Below are positions 10,375-20,918 of a DNA stretch of 64,000 nucleotides, in pieces. Made by a program: the position numbers and the translations under genes. The DNA comes from Chrysoperla carnea (taxonomy: Eukaryota; Arthropoda; Insecta; Neuroptera; Chrysopidae): assembly GCF_905475395.1 (NCBI RefSeq), contig NC_058337.1, positions 138,887,172-138,951,171 on the forward strand. Direction: 5' to 3'. The first letter of the stretch is position 1, and every line of letters starts with the position of its first letter. The notes beneath the pieces were generated by a model that saw only the letters and a program-made list of their open reading frames with translations, was not told where the DNA came from and ran no database searches.

Positions 10375-11480
10375 AATGAGATAAAAAATAAATAAGTAAG
10401 GAATGTCAGAGCATCAAATAACAATGGTCAGTTTAGATGAATTAGTTAGCCCCGATCATCATTATCGTAAATTTAATAGTTTATTTAAGTTTAAAACAGT
10501 TGAAAGAGAGTTATTAGCGATAGAATCTGAGGCTAATTATAAAGGTTACGGGATATTGCGGTTATTTAAATGTTTACTTTTACAATTGATGTAAGACTTA
10601 TCTGACCTGGAATTAGAACGTTATTTAGCTGATAGTGATGCTGGTAAATGGTTTTGTGATTTTGCTCTTACAGAGAAGACGCCAGATTATAGTGTGTTTA
10701 GTAAAATACGTAAAAAAATAGGCACTAACTTACTATCTAAAATATTTGCAAAACTCAGAGAGCAATTACGATTCCAAGGTTATATGAGTGAAGTATTTAC
10801 ATTTGTAGATGCCTCTCATTTAATCTCAAAAGCTAGCCTTTGGGAAGAACGTGATGAATTGAGGAAACAAAAATATGACAGGCTAAATAATGAGACTTTG
10901 GCTAAAGTTGCGAATGATAAACAAGCTAAAATTGGTTGTAAAGGAGGTAGTAAGTTTTGGTATGGTTATAAAAAACATGTTAGCATTGATATCCAATCAG
11001 GGATGATTAATAAGGTTCAGTTACCCCTGCAAATGTTACTGATAGCAAAGGTTTTAAACATGTTATATCACGCTCCGGTGCTACATATGTAGATAAAGCA
11101 TATTGTACAAAGCCTGCCAAAGATGCAGCAACTAGGAAAGGAGTGCATCTTTGTGCTGTAAAGAAAAATAACATGAAAGATAAGAATTTTGATCTTGATA
11201 AATATTATACGAAAATTAGAGCACCTTTTGAAAGAGTATTCTCACAAGATAATAAACGTGTCAGATATATTGGTATTGCACAAAATCAATTCTCTGAATT
11301 TATGAATGCTATATGTTTTAATTTGAAACGATAGGAAACTCCTGTAGATAGGAACAAAATCTACTCTAATTTCTACTAATTTTTTATATACTGCCCAAAA
11401 TTTATCTTAAATTTAAACTCAATTGCTTCTAAAAAATATCTTTCTTATAATTCTCTACTTAATTTCTTATCTCTCAACGC
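10375..11480 (+). mobile_element. IS4/IS5-superfamily insertion sequence, degenerate
   Basis: Insertion between the binding-protein and permease genes of one transporter. It contains a broken DDE transposase (10403-11334). Its right part (about 11340-11487: CTCCTGTAGATAGGAACAAA through CTCTCAACGCTCCC) recurs at 21005-21090 and 22358-22502, so this end is present three times in the window. Exact terminal repeats were not resolved. Confidence 0.65.
10403..11334 (+). pseudogene. DDE transposase of the IS4/IS5 superfamily
   Basis: Three consecutive frames make up one transposase: an N-terminal part (DELVSPDHHYRKF) ending in an in-frame stop at 10592, a middle part with TFVDASHLISKASLWEERDE and the FWYGYKKHVSID motif, and a C-terminal part ending AQNQFSEFMNAICFNLKR. 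A stop and at least one frameshift separate them, so it is inactive. Confidence 0.75.
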
Positions 11481-11487
11481 TCCCATA

Positions 11488-11979
11488 ATGAATATTTTAG
11501 TTACTGCTCTTGAGCAATCTTTGATAATGTTGCCGCTTATTTTAGGAATGTATATCAGCTACAGGATTTTGAAAATTACCGATTTAACTGTAGATGGAAC
11601 ATATGTATTAGGTACGGCAGTGCTTGCTAAATTTATTTCACTTGGAATATTTTCGGCATTAATACTTGCCGTAATAGCAGGGAGTGTTATTGGTGTTATA
11701 GTAAGCTTTATGCAGAAAAATAACCGTGTTAATAGCCTTATAGCGGGAATACTTGCCAGCTTTATGCTTTATTCGGTTAATTTGCAGATTATGCAACGTC
11801 CTTACATATCGACACTAGGTATGCCAAGCTTACTCAATATATTTAATGCTGAAAATTGGTTATTTCGTTTGAGCATGTTGAATATTATTGTGATATTTGC
11901 AATAATAATTTTATTAAAAGGGCAACTAGGTCTAATGCTTAGAGCATTTGGGTTTAATAAAGATTTACTTGCTATATAA
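11488..11979 (+). pseudogene. ABC transporter permease, 3'-truncated
   Basis: Membrane permease of the branched-chain-type fold with at least five hydrophobic helices. Start MNILVTALEQSLIMLPLILG, followed by the ITDLTVDGTYVLG motif common in permeases that pair with ABC_sub_bind proteins. It ends abruptly at 11979 after FGFNKDLLAI where IS3-type DNA begins; a full permease of this class is nearly twice as long. Together with 9419-10335 it represents a dead transporter operon. Confidence 0.75.
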
Positions 11980-11989
11980 TGGACTGAAA

Positions 11990-12714
11990 AAATTGGACAA
12001 AAAAAGAGTTAGGTTATCTTGGTAAGAAGTTAGAATAAAGAAATAACTTATAGGAGATAAAATGACTAAGAAACAGATACGGAATTTCAGTGCTGAAGAG
12101 AAGACAAAGATAGTGTTAGAATTATTAAAAGAAGAAGTAACAATATCACAGTTATCGTCTAAATATGAGGTGAGTAGCAATAGTATATCACATTGGAAGA
12201 AGCAATTTTATCAAATGCAGCAATAGCATTTGAACCAGCTAAGGAGTGAGTGAATATCAAGAACAAATTAAAGAACTTAAGGAGCAAAATGATGCGTTGG
12301 CAAAGGTTTTAGGAAAAACTACAATTGAGAGAGATTGGGCTGTGGGAAAGCTAAGAAGCTTGGATTTATCAAATAGAAAGAGTCTTGTCATATCCAAGCT
12401 AGAACAGTTACCAAAGACAAGACGATGTGAATTATTAGGGGTTAACCGTTCTTCAACATATTATAAAGAAGAAGGACTTAGTAGCTGTAATTTAGATATA
12501 TTAATTAGAAAAGATGAGATATATACAGATAATCCGGAATTTGGTTATCGTTATATATATCAGCAATTATTAGAAGATGGTTTTAAGATAGGTCGAGACC
12601 GAGTGCTAAAATATATGAGATTCATTGGTATTGAAGCGATATACCCTCACAAAAAGAAGTCAACTACTATAAAAGATAGTGAGCATAAAATATACAGCTA
12701 CCTACTTGATACTG
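11990..12714 (+). mobile_element. IS3-family fragment (orfA plus 5' part of orfB)
   Basis: orfA starts at ATG 12062 (helix-turn-helix of the IS3 type, TISQLSSKYEVSSNSISHWK) and stops at 12226, with the overlapping frame continuing as in IS3 frameshift products. orfB (from about 12246) has a coiled-coil start and the SKLEQLPKTRRCELLGVNRS and DNPEFGYRYIYQQLL segments that precede the DDE core. It is cut at about 12714 by an IS256 element, so the catalytic core is missing. Confidence 0.75.
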
Positions 12715-12787
12715 GGCTCTGTGCAAATAAGTGTGTAAATTTCTCAAAGGTTATATAAAGAACATTATAACTTCAGGAGAAATTAAT

Positions 12788-14630
12788 ATGAGTGCGCCAA
12801 GGGAAGTGCGTAAAAATCAGTCGGTGAGAATCCGATCTATGCAAAGTCTTACCAACAGCATAGAGGCAACTATTGCATTACAGGCGGTGAAAAATGTAAT
12901 GAAGCCAATAGAAGCGACATATCAGGCTACAACGCAAGTGAAGGTGTTGAGCACCGAAATAGACAACATTATAGAGGTCGACGTTTTTCATGAATGGTGA
13001 CGCAATGGTAAGTCATTACTCACTCTATCGGGGTCGAAGTCCGTTGCATGATATGAGATGGAGTTTACGTAAACATGGGAGATCTTCTGTGTTCTTGCAA
13101 GAGTATGTCGGGTCAAGTCAAAACAGGCAAGAACTGACAAATGATGCAGAAGAAGTCGGACTTACTGATAGTACTCGGAGCATAGGAAAGCTATGTACAT
13201 GGGGAAGCGGTCAGCAATGGAAAGCTTGGTTGAGTACCGTTCAAGATAACACGCTGAGGTTATTATAGTGATGCAGGTTAAACCCAATCAAATAGCTAAA
13301 AGAGCAAAGATGTATTAATTCTACTTTGATAGTAAATGTTTTATTGAAGAGCCGTGTGCGGGAAAATCGCAAGCACGGTTCTGTGGGAGTTACCATAGCA
13401 TTTTAAATATAGAGTAAGTGTTATGGTTTCTACCCGACCTCAAAAACAAAATGAAGCAATGAATCAAGCCATAGATTTATTGATCAATAATGATACAGAT
13501 ATATCAACTTTATTTAAAGAAGATGGTTTATTAAAACAGTTAACTAAGCGTCTTGTAGAGAAGGCATTGCAGTCAGAGATGAATAATCATTTAGGATATA
13601 GCAAATATAGTCAGAGTGATATTGAGAATTCGCGTAATGGTTATAATGTAAAGAACCTCATGACAAAGAATGGTGCTGTTGAGATTGAAGTACCAAGGAA
13701 TAGGAATAGTAGTATTAATAGCAAAGCGTCAAAGAAGGTTTGATGGATTTGATGACAAAGTGCTATCATTACGCTAAAGGCATGAGCTTATCAGATATAA
13801 AGATTCAACTGCAAGAATTGTATGGAGCTGATATTAGTGAGAGCTTAATTAGTCAAATTACTGATGATATAATTGAGGATGTTAAGCTATGGCAGAGTCG
13901 TCCACTGGACTCAGTATATACTATAGTGTTTTTTGATTGTTTAATAGTAAAGTCAGGATAAACGTATTACCAATAAATCAGTATATGTTGCATTAGGTAT
14001 TGATTTACAAGGACAGAAAGATATTTTAGGCTTGTGGATTAGCGAGAATGGGGGGGCTAAATTTTGGTTAAATAATTTTACTGAAATGAAAAACAGGGGA
14101 TTAAAAGATATCTTAATTGCTTGTAGCGATAATCTAACGGTCATGAGTGAGGCGATATCTGCAGTATATCCACAAACTGAGCATCAGCTGTGCATTGTAC
14201 ATCAAATCAGAAATAGTTTGTCATATGTAAGCTATAAAGATCGTAAAGAACTTGCAGCAGATTTGAAGCTAGTTATACAGCTCTACCACTGAGGATGAAG
14301 CACTTACTGCCCTATCTGATTTTGATAAGAAATGGAGAAAACAGTACACACATATTGCAAAATCATGGCAAAATAATTGGCAGAATTTGATAACTTTTTA
14401 CAGTACCCAGAGGTAATTAGGCAAATTATTTATACAACTAATGCGATTGAAGGATTAAATAGCCAATTACGCAAAGTAACTAATAACAAAAGGGTTTTTC
14501 CTAACGATGACTCTGTTTTTAAGACTTTATACTTGACAATTGATATATCACGCGAAAATGGACTATGCCTATCCGAAATTGGGCAGAGACCATGGCTCAC
14601 TTTTTGATAAAATTTGAGGGTCGAATTTAA
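12788..14630 (+). pseudogene. IS256-type transposase, intron-interrupted and frameshifted
   Basis: The start codon is at 12788; after four bases (ATGA) the group II intron begins, and coding resumes at 13439 with CTCAAAAAC exactly as in the uninterrupted copies. Downstream parts are spread over frames (13439-13743, 13740-13961, 14032-14292, 14377-14630), with small indels, including loss of the stretch around FEPALI. DDE Mutator-like motifs such as IVFFDCLIVK and YTTNAIEGLNSQLRK remain readable. Confidence 0.85.
12792..13438 (+). mobile_element. ORF-less group II intron (647 bp), complete
   Basis: Begins GTGCGCC and ends CTACCCGAC. Domain V is clear at about 13349-13384: GAGCCGTGTGCGGGAAAATC, then GCAAGCACGGTTCTGTG, followed by a short domain VI. 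The boundaries are fixed by comparison with uninterrupted IS256 copies: removing 12792-13438 restores their exact start. No reverse transcriptase/maturase is encoded, so splicing and mobility would need a maturase in trans. Frames inside it (for example 12990-13268) are not genes. Confidence 0.9.
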
Positions 14631-14669
14631 TGCCTGTTTTAGAATTTACACACTTATTTGGACAGAGCC

Positions 14670-14951
14670 TAAGAAGGTGATGGCTTTAAACCAATTTGTA
14701 ATCCTTTGTTATACTAATTTACAAAATTGGGCAAATAAAGAAATCGTACTTACACAAAGAATCTGACATACCCATGGTAGAATTTAATGGCTCATTACAG
14801 TTTACACAATTAAATGGAAAGCCCCTTACATTATTAAAAATGATTCTTTTGGGATACTGATTTTGTTCATTCTTATTGACTACCATCACATATGCTCGCG
14901 TTTATTAGAAAATGAGGCTTCAAGACAGGCTCTAAGATATGATTCAATTAT
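14670..14951. other. Intergenic remnant between IS256 and MFS gene
   Basis: No ORF or RNA recognised. It includes TTTACACAATTAAATGGAAAG (14808-14828), close to the inverse of CTTTCCAATTAACTGTGTAA at about 19598-19617, so both may be ends of one further unidentified IS. Confidence 0.35.
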
Positions 14952-16507
14952 ATGCTAGAATATACAAAACATGATGAGGGCAAATTTGCATCTCTAACAA
15001 AGCAACAAAAAGAAGCAGTAGGCTTACTCTCAATAGGTACGTTCTTAGAGTATTTTGATTTAATGCTATATGTACATATGGCAGTACTTCTGAATGAATT
15101 ATTCTTCCCTAAAGCTGATCCCCATACTCAAGCTATTTATTCTGCTTTTGCATTCTGTTCTACTTTTGTTTTTAGACCATTAGGAGCATTTATTTTTGGT
15201 TGGATTGGAGATAACATAGGACGTAAAGTGACTATAGTCATTACTACCAGAATGATGGGAATTTCTTGTTTTGTAATGGCAATTATTCCTACTTATAATC
15301 AGATTGTTTTCACTGCGACTATCATAGTAACATTATGTCGCATAATACAAGGTATGGCTTCTATGGGTGAAGTAGTAGGTGCAAAAGTATACTTAACAGA
15401 GTTTACTAAACCACCCATTCGATATCCTATTGTATCAACCATGACTGTTTCCTCTAATTTAGGTACAACATGTGCTTTAGGCGTGGCTTCTTTAAGCTTT
15501 GCTTTGGCAATCAATTGGCGCTATGTCTTTCTCCTCGGTACTATAATCGCAATAGTTAGTACAGTCGCTAGAACAAGGTTACGCGAAACACCGGAATTTG
15601 CTTATGCAAAAGGTTATCTACACAAGGTATTAAATATTTTTTCTATAGATACCAAGATAATTACAGATCATTATATTTATAACTAGCTGGAAACTACCCG
15701 CTTTGCTGGGCAACATCCCCACTTGCACCCCTCCCCCCACATTTCCTTGCGTTGGATAACAGTTTTGTAATGTACACGTCATGCTCTTTTATTTGATACC
15801 CCACTTAGGTATATTTGTAAATATTCGATATTTCCTTCCCACTTTCTCGCTACACCTTTCTACCCTCCGAAGGTTAAAAAAATTTCTAAATGTAATTTAA
15901 AACATTCTGACCAAGTTTTGAACTATTAAAAGCCATAATTGAAAAATATGAATTTTTTATTCATGAACACCCCCGCAACCCCCCTTGTGGGTGGAATTTC
16001 GTAAAATTCGTTCTTAGCTGACCTCTACTTGGCAAAAGGAATATTCCTGCCAAATTTCAAGTCTCTAGGTCTTATGGTTCCAGGGATATCGTGATGAGTG
16101 ACTATCTATATCTATAGAAAGTCTCCTATATATTTATAGATGAAAAACTGAATAAAAAAGCATGCATAGCATATTTTTTAATGGAGTGTCTTCCCCCTAT
16201 ATGGTTCTACCTCACCTATATTTATTGTGGAAATAATCTTAAAACTATTTTTAATTTGACCCCTCAAGAAATTATCTATCAAAACTTTATTGTATCAATT
16301 ATTGATTTATGTGCAGTAATATTATGGACATGTCTAAGCTATAAAATATATCCATTAAAAATTCTTAAGATGCAAATAATAGTATTTGGTATTTTTATAT
16401 GTATATTTCCATTTCTTATATCAATGATCAATACAACATTCCAATTATTATTGATACAAGGTTTTATGGTTACATTTGCTTTTGCCGTCTTCTTTAACCC
16501 TTGTTAA
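14952..16507 (+). pseudogene. MFS transporter (ProP-like), split by a ~450-bp insertion
   Basis: Major facilitator of the metabolite/proton symporter type. The first 240 codons give six hydrophobic helices with the family loop FGWIGDNIGRKVTI near residue 80 and a RLRETPEF-type cytoplasmic stretch. Coding is lost at about 15660-15690. Homologous helix-rich sequence (FLMECLPPIWFYLTYIYCG) resumes around 16140 and runs to 16507, where it again breaks before the last helices. The intervening block is described separately. Confidence 0.75.
15687..16140. other. Unidentified insertion inside the MFS gene
   Basis: About 450 bp without coding potential, locally richer in C (CACCCCTCCCCCCAC at 15726; CACCCCCGCAACCCCCC at 15968) than its surroundings. 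It contains AAATTTCAAGTCTCTAGGTC and an ATGAGTGAC-rich stretch followed by CTATATCTATAG and CTATATATTTATAG near-palindromes. No terminal repeats or target duplication were recognised. Confidence 0.4.
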
Positions 16508-16512
16508 ATCCA

Positions 16513-16866
16513 TCACTTTGTTGCCAGACCCATCACTTTGTTGCCAGACAGTGCTGCTATTGTTTTTTTAGTAATGTCAGTATCTTCTAGGGTATCATGT
16601 AATATACTTGTAACTATTACATCTGTTCTGAATAAATAATCAGAAATCATATAAGCCACCTCTATAGGATGAGAATAGTAAGGTTCCCCTGATTGGCGCA
16701 TTTGACTACCATGATATTTTTTTGCATAGTACATGGCTTTCTTTATTTCTTCTATATCCACTGATGATGATTTAGCTTTTCCATTTAAATAAGTTACTTT
16801 ATCCAGTAATTTTTTGGCATAGCAGCATTCTTCAAACTTTTTTTGCCAATTATCTAAATCTTCCAT
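16513..16866 (-). pseudogene. spoT: SpoT/RelA-type HD domain fragment (ppGpp hydrolase)
   Basis: The 117-aa frame covers the start of the HD phosphohydrolase domain that degrades (p)ppGpp. Visible motifs: AMYYAKKYHGSQMRQSGEPY and HPIEVAYMIS, then the metal-binding HD pair in SILHDTLEDT. The family protein continues for hundreds of residues; here it ends within ~20 residues of HDTLEDT, in a tandemly repeated 18-bp sequence (CATCACTTTGTTGCCAGA twice, 16511-16547). Split spoT fragments are common in Rickettsia. Confidence 0.75.
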
Positions 16867-17240
16867 ATTACTCTAACCGTCAAATCCACAAAATCATTAT
16901 AACAAGACTTACGCTTGATGCACGAATATTAAAATTCCCCATTTTTGAGTTAACCACCCTGCGTTGCAAATGCAGGGCTAAGATTACGGCATAAATGCCT
17001 TAGCTATAGCTAGTTTTCAACTTGAAAGTTCCCAAACTTATCATCTCTCAATTCATGTTTATCAATATAATCCTTAATCATTGGGTAATATGACAAATAC
17101 GGACCAAATCCGACATTAGAGGACGTTTTTTGGTGCATTTTATGTATTTTTCTAAAAATTAACTTACAATTTTTTGATCGTATAAGTATTATTATACGTT
17201 GTAATATCATTGATATCTTAAGATAAAACATGTTTTATTA
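16867..17240. other. Region with no convincing gene
   Basis: A 73-codon minus-strand frame (17010-17231, ending KHELRDDKFGNFQVEN) is open but matches nothing recognised and may be the tail of a lost gene. A hairpin CCTGCGTTGCAAATGCAGG lies at 16968-16986. No promoter or RNA gene is evident. Confidence 0.35.
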
Positions 17241-17500
17241 GGCTCTGTCCAAATAAGTGTGTAAATTCTAAAACAGGCATTAAATTCGACACTCAAATTT
17301 TATCAAAAAGTGAGCCATGGCCTCTCCCCAGTTTCGGATAGGCATAGTCCATTTTCGCGTAATATAGTCAATTGTATAGTATAAAGTCTTAAAAACAGAG
17401 TCATCGTTAGGAAAAACCCTTTTGTTATTAGTTACTTTGCGTAATTTGCTATTTAATCCTTCAATCGCATTAGTTGTATAAATAGTTTGCCTAATTACCT
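17241..17500 (-). mobile_element. IS256 3'-end fragment
   Basis: Starts with the IS256 terminal repeat (GGCTCTGTCCAAATAAGTGT) and reads in reverse through the last ~80 codons of the transposase (equivalent to 14420-14669). It is cut at about 17500 by IS630 sequence. Confidence 0.8.
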
Positions 17501-18139
17501 ATTACAACTACTAAATTATGGGGTAATTTAGGTATTAAATCTTGTTCTACCCAAGCGTTAAAAATAGCAGTATTAACATTGCATTCAAAAATCGACACGG
17601 TTAGCAATGATTTATCTACTAACGCCCCTATAACATTAGTTCTTTTTGACGGATGCCAATCATGGACACCATAACACCTCTGACCTTTTGCCGAATACCC
17701 ATGAGTCCTAAAAGCACTATGAACAAAACCGCTCTCATCGGTAAATACGATCACTTTTTCTTCTGCTTTATACTTTTTGATCTTATGCTGAAATTCTAGC
17801 CTCTCTTCTTCTTTTGCCTTCGGATGTTTTAAAGCTTTTTTTATATGTAATATTTAACTTCTTTAATGCTTCTTTGTGTATCCCCGATTTACTCACTCCT
17901 AAACGCTTAATCCTTTCATATTGGTATGCGTCACTATATTACTCCACGTCCACCTTCAATCTATCAATCGGTATTTTTGTTGAAGCTTTATTTCTACTTC
18001 TTAAAGGCGATATTCTTTTTGTCCATACAAATACGGTATTTTTTCCTATTCCAAAACGTTTTGATATTGATGAAAAACTCATCTTCTCTTTTTCCTTGAT
18101 TGCTTAAACTTTCGTTCTGAAGTCTATTGAATATGTCAT
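17491..18139 (-). pseudogene. IS630-family transposase remnant
   Basis: The upstream part (18139 to about 17760) encodes a helix-turn-helix segment (SISKRFGIGKNTVFVWTKR) interrupted by two stops. The downstream part (17754-17491) encodes the catalytic DDE_3 section: VFTDESGFVHSAFRTHGYS and RTNVIGAL. It ends at VVVIGN without the final catalytic acidic residue because it abuts the IS256 fragment. Inactive. Confidence 0.75.
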
Positions 18140-18204
18140 TACAACAATTTTTTTAATTACTCAATATTATTATAACTGTTTTATAGAGGTTTAGCTATAT
18201 TTAA

Positions 18205-18311
18205 CTGTCACAGGAGCAAATAACGTTACAATACAAGATTGTGATGTCAGTGTTTTAGGAACAGCTAAAGATCCTGACAATCTGATGGAAAAAATGACAA
18301 AAAAGAAATAG
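18205..18311 (+). pseudogene. C-terminal fragment of an unknown protein
   Basis: An open stretch reading TVTGANNVTIQDCDVSVLG and ending MEKMTKKK before TAG at 18309-18311. No start codon of its own; likely the tail of a gene lost to IS activity. No family assigned. Confidence 0.3.
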
Positions 18312-18410
18312 ATTTCGAAGACTCTAGGTCAAAGGGACATCCATTTGACCTAAGGGTTAGGACTTGAGAAGATTGTTGAGATCGGAAATAGAGAGACCAA
18401 TAACTTTAGG

Positions 18411-19616
18411 CCTCTGTCCAAATAAGTGTGTAAATTTCTCAAAGGTTATATAAAGAACATTATAACTTAAGGAGAAATTAATATGACTCAAAAACAAAAT
18501 GAAGCAATGAATCAAGCTATAGATTTATTGATCAATAATGATACAGATATATCAACATTATTTAAAGAAGATGGTTTATTAAAACAGTTAACTAAGCGTC
18601 TTGTAGAGAAGGCATTTCAGTCAGAGATGAATAATCATTTAGGATATAGCAAATGTAGTCAGAGTGATATTGAGAATTCGCGTAATGGTTATAATGTAAA
18701 GAACCTCATGACAAAGAATGGTGCTGTTGAGATTGAAGTACCAAGGGATAGGAATAGTAGTTTTGAACCAGCATTAATAGCAAAGCGTCAAAGAAGGTTT
18801 GATGGATTTGATGACAAAGTGCTATCATTATACGCTAAAGGCATGAGCTTATCAAATATAAAGATTCAACTGCAAGAATTGTATGGAGCTGATATTAGTG
18901 AGAGCTTAATTAGACAAATTACTGATGATATAATTGAGGATGTTAAGCTATGGCAGAGTCGTCCACTGGACTCAGTATATGCTATAGTGTTTTTTGATTG
19001 TTTAATAGTAAAAGTACGTCAGGATAAACGTATTATCAATAAATCAGTATATGTTGCATTAGGTATTAATTTACAAGGACAGAAAGATATTTTAGGATTA
19101 TGGATCAGTGAAAATGAAGGTGCTAAATTTTGGCTTAGTAATTTTACTGAGATGAAAAACAGGGGTATGCAAGATATGTTAATTGCCTGCAGCGATAACT
19201 TGACTGGTATGTCTGAAGCTATAGGAGCATTTTTTCCAAAGACTGAGCATCAATTATGTATTGTACATCAAATCAGAAATAGTTTAAGATATGTATCTTA
19301 TAAGGACCGTAAAGAACTTTCAGGCGATTTAAAACCTATTTATACTGCTAGTACTGAAGAAGAAGCACATCTTGCTTTGGAAAGTTTTGAAGCAAAATGG
19401 AATAAACAATATCCTCAAATTGCTAAGTCCTGGTATGCCAATTGGGATAATTTAATAATTTGCTTAGGCTTTCCTGAAGAAATAAGGAAAATAATTTATA
19501 CAACTAATGCTGTGGAATCTGTCAATAGTCAGTTACGTAAGGTGACTAAAAATAAGAGAGTTTTCCCAAATGATAATGCTGTTTTTAAAAGCGAGTCTTT
19601 CCAATTAACTGTGTAA
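18411..19616 (+). mobile_element. IS256-family copy B, 3'-truncated
   Basis: Left end GCCTCTGTCCAAATAAGTGT, then a leader with TTAAGGAGAAATTAAT and the transposase ATG at 18483. The 377-codon frame is uninterrupted through the DDE region (IVFFDCLIVKVRQDKR; CSDNLTGMSEAIGAFFPKTE; YTTNAVESVNSQLRKVTKN). It loses homology after NDNAVFK at about 19590, so the last ~35 residues and right terminal repeat are gone. This is the reference for the empty group II intron site. Confidence 0.85.
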
Positions 19617-19622
19617 ATTTTT

Positions 19623-20918
19623 TCAAAGCCCTAGATTCTTCCTTCAATTTTAATTAAAAAATGTGCCATAGCCGCGTTCCAATTTGGGACCGGCATAGAC
19701 CATTTTCTAGTCATATAATCAATTGCCAAATATAAGCTTTTAAAAACAGCATTATCATTTGGGAAAACTCTCTTATTTTTAGTCACCTTACGTAACTGAT
19801 TATTGACAGATTCCACAGCATTAGTTGTATAAATTATTTTCCTTATTTCTTCAGGATAGCCTAAGAAAATTATTAAAGTATCCCAATTGGCATACCAGGA
19901 CTTAGCAATTTGAGGATATTGTTTATTCCATTTTGCTTCAAAACTTTCCAAAGCAAGATGTGCTTCTTCTTCAGTACTAGCAGTATAAATAGGTTTTAAA
20001 TCACCTGCAAGTTCTTTACGGTCCTTATAAGATACATATCTTAAACAATTTCTGATTTGATGTACAATACATAATTGATGCTCAGTCTTTAAAAAAAAAG
20101 CTCCTATAGCTTCAGACATACCAGTCAAGTTATCGCTGCAGGAAATTAACATATCTTGCATACCCCTGTTTTTCATCTCAGTAAAATTACTAAGTCAAAA
20201 TTTAGCACCTTCATTTTCACTGATCCATAATCCTAAAATATCTTTCTGTCCTTGTAAATCAATACCTAATGCAACATATACTGATTTATTGATAATACGT
20301 TTATCCTGACGTACTTTTACTATTAAACAATCAAAAAACACTATAGCATATACTGAGTCCAGTGGACGACTCTGCCATAGCTTAACATCCTCAATTATAT
20401 CATCAGTAATTTGATTAAATAAGCTCTCACTAATATCAGCTCCATACAATTCTTGCAGTTGAATCTTTATATCTGATAAGCTCATGCCTTTAGCGTATAA
20501 TGATAGCACTTTGTCATCAAATCCATCAAACCTTCTTTGACGCTTTGCTATTAATGCTGGTTCAAAACTACTATTCCTATCCCTTGGTACTTCAATCTCA
20601 ACAGCACCATTCTTTGTCATGAGGTTCTTTACATTATAACCATAACGCGAATTCTCAATATCACCCTGACTATATTTGCTATATCCTAAATGATTATTCA
20701 TCTCTGACTGCAATGCCTTCTCTACAAGACGCTTAGTTAACTGTTTTAATAAACCATCTTCTTTAAATAAAGTTGATATATCTGTATCATTATTGATCAA
20801 TAAATCTATGGCTTGATTCATTGCTTCATTTTGTTTTTGAGTCATATTAATTTCTCCTTAAGTTATAATGTTCTTTATATAACCTTTGAGAAATTTACAC
20901 ACTTATTTGGACAGAGCT
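19623..20918 (-). mobile_element. IS256-family copy C, transposase with a nonsense codon
   Basis: Reads on the minus strand from ATG 20845 to stop 19631. A TGG to TGA change at 20197-20195 (between AKF and LSNF, compared with copy B) splits it into 216- and 181-aa frames. The left (promoter-side) terminal repeat CACACTTATTTGGACAGAGC lies at about 20897-20916. Confidence 0.85.

Larger units (their letters stand above)
12715..14669 (+). mobile_element. IS256-family element carrying a group II intron
   Basis: Ends are inverted (GCTCTGTGCAAATAAGTGTG at the left; CACACTTATTTGGACAGAGC at the right). The promoter/leader matches the copies at 18411, 20845 and 22199. It interrupts IS3 orfB. The transposase gene carries a 647-bp group II intron in codon 2 and several later frameshifts, so it is dead. 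Confidence 0.85.

Noticed and set aside
12731..13268. Two ORFs inside the first IS256 copy
   Set aside because: They lie in the group II intron RNA, have no maturase motifs, and are explained by the intron sequence.
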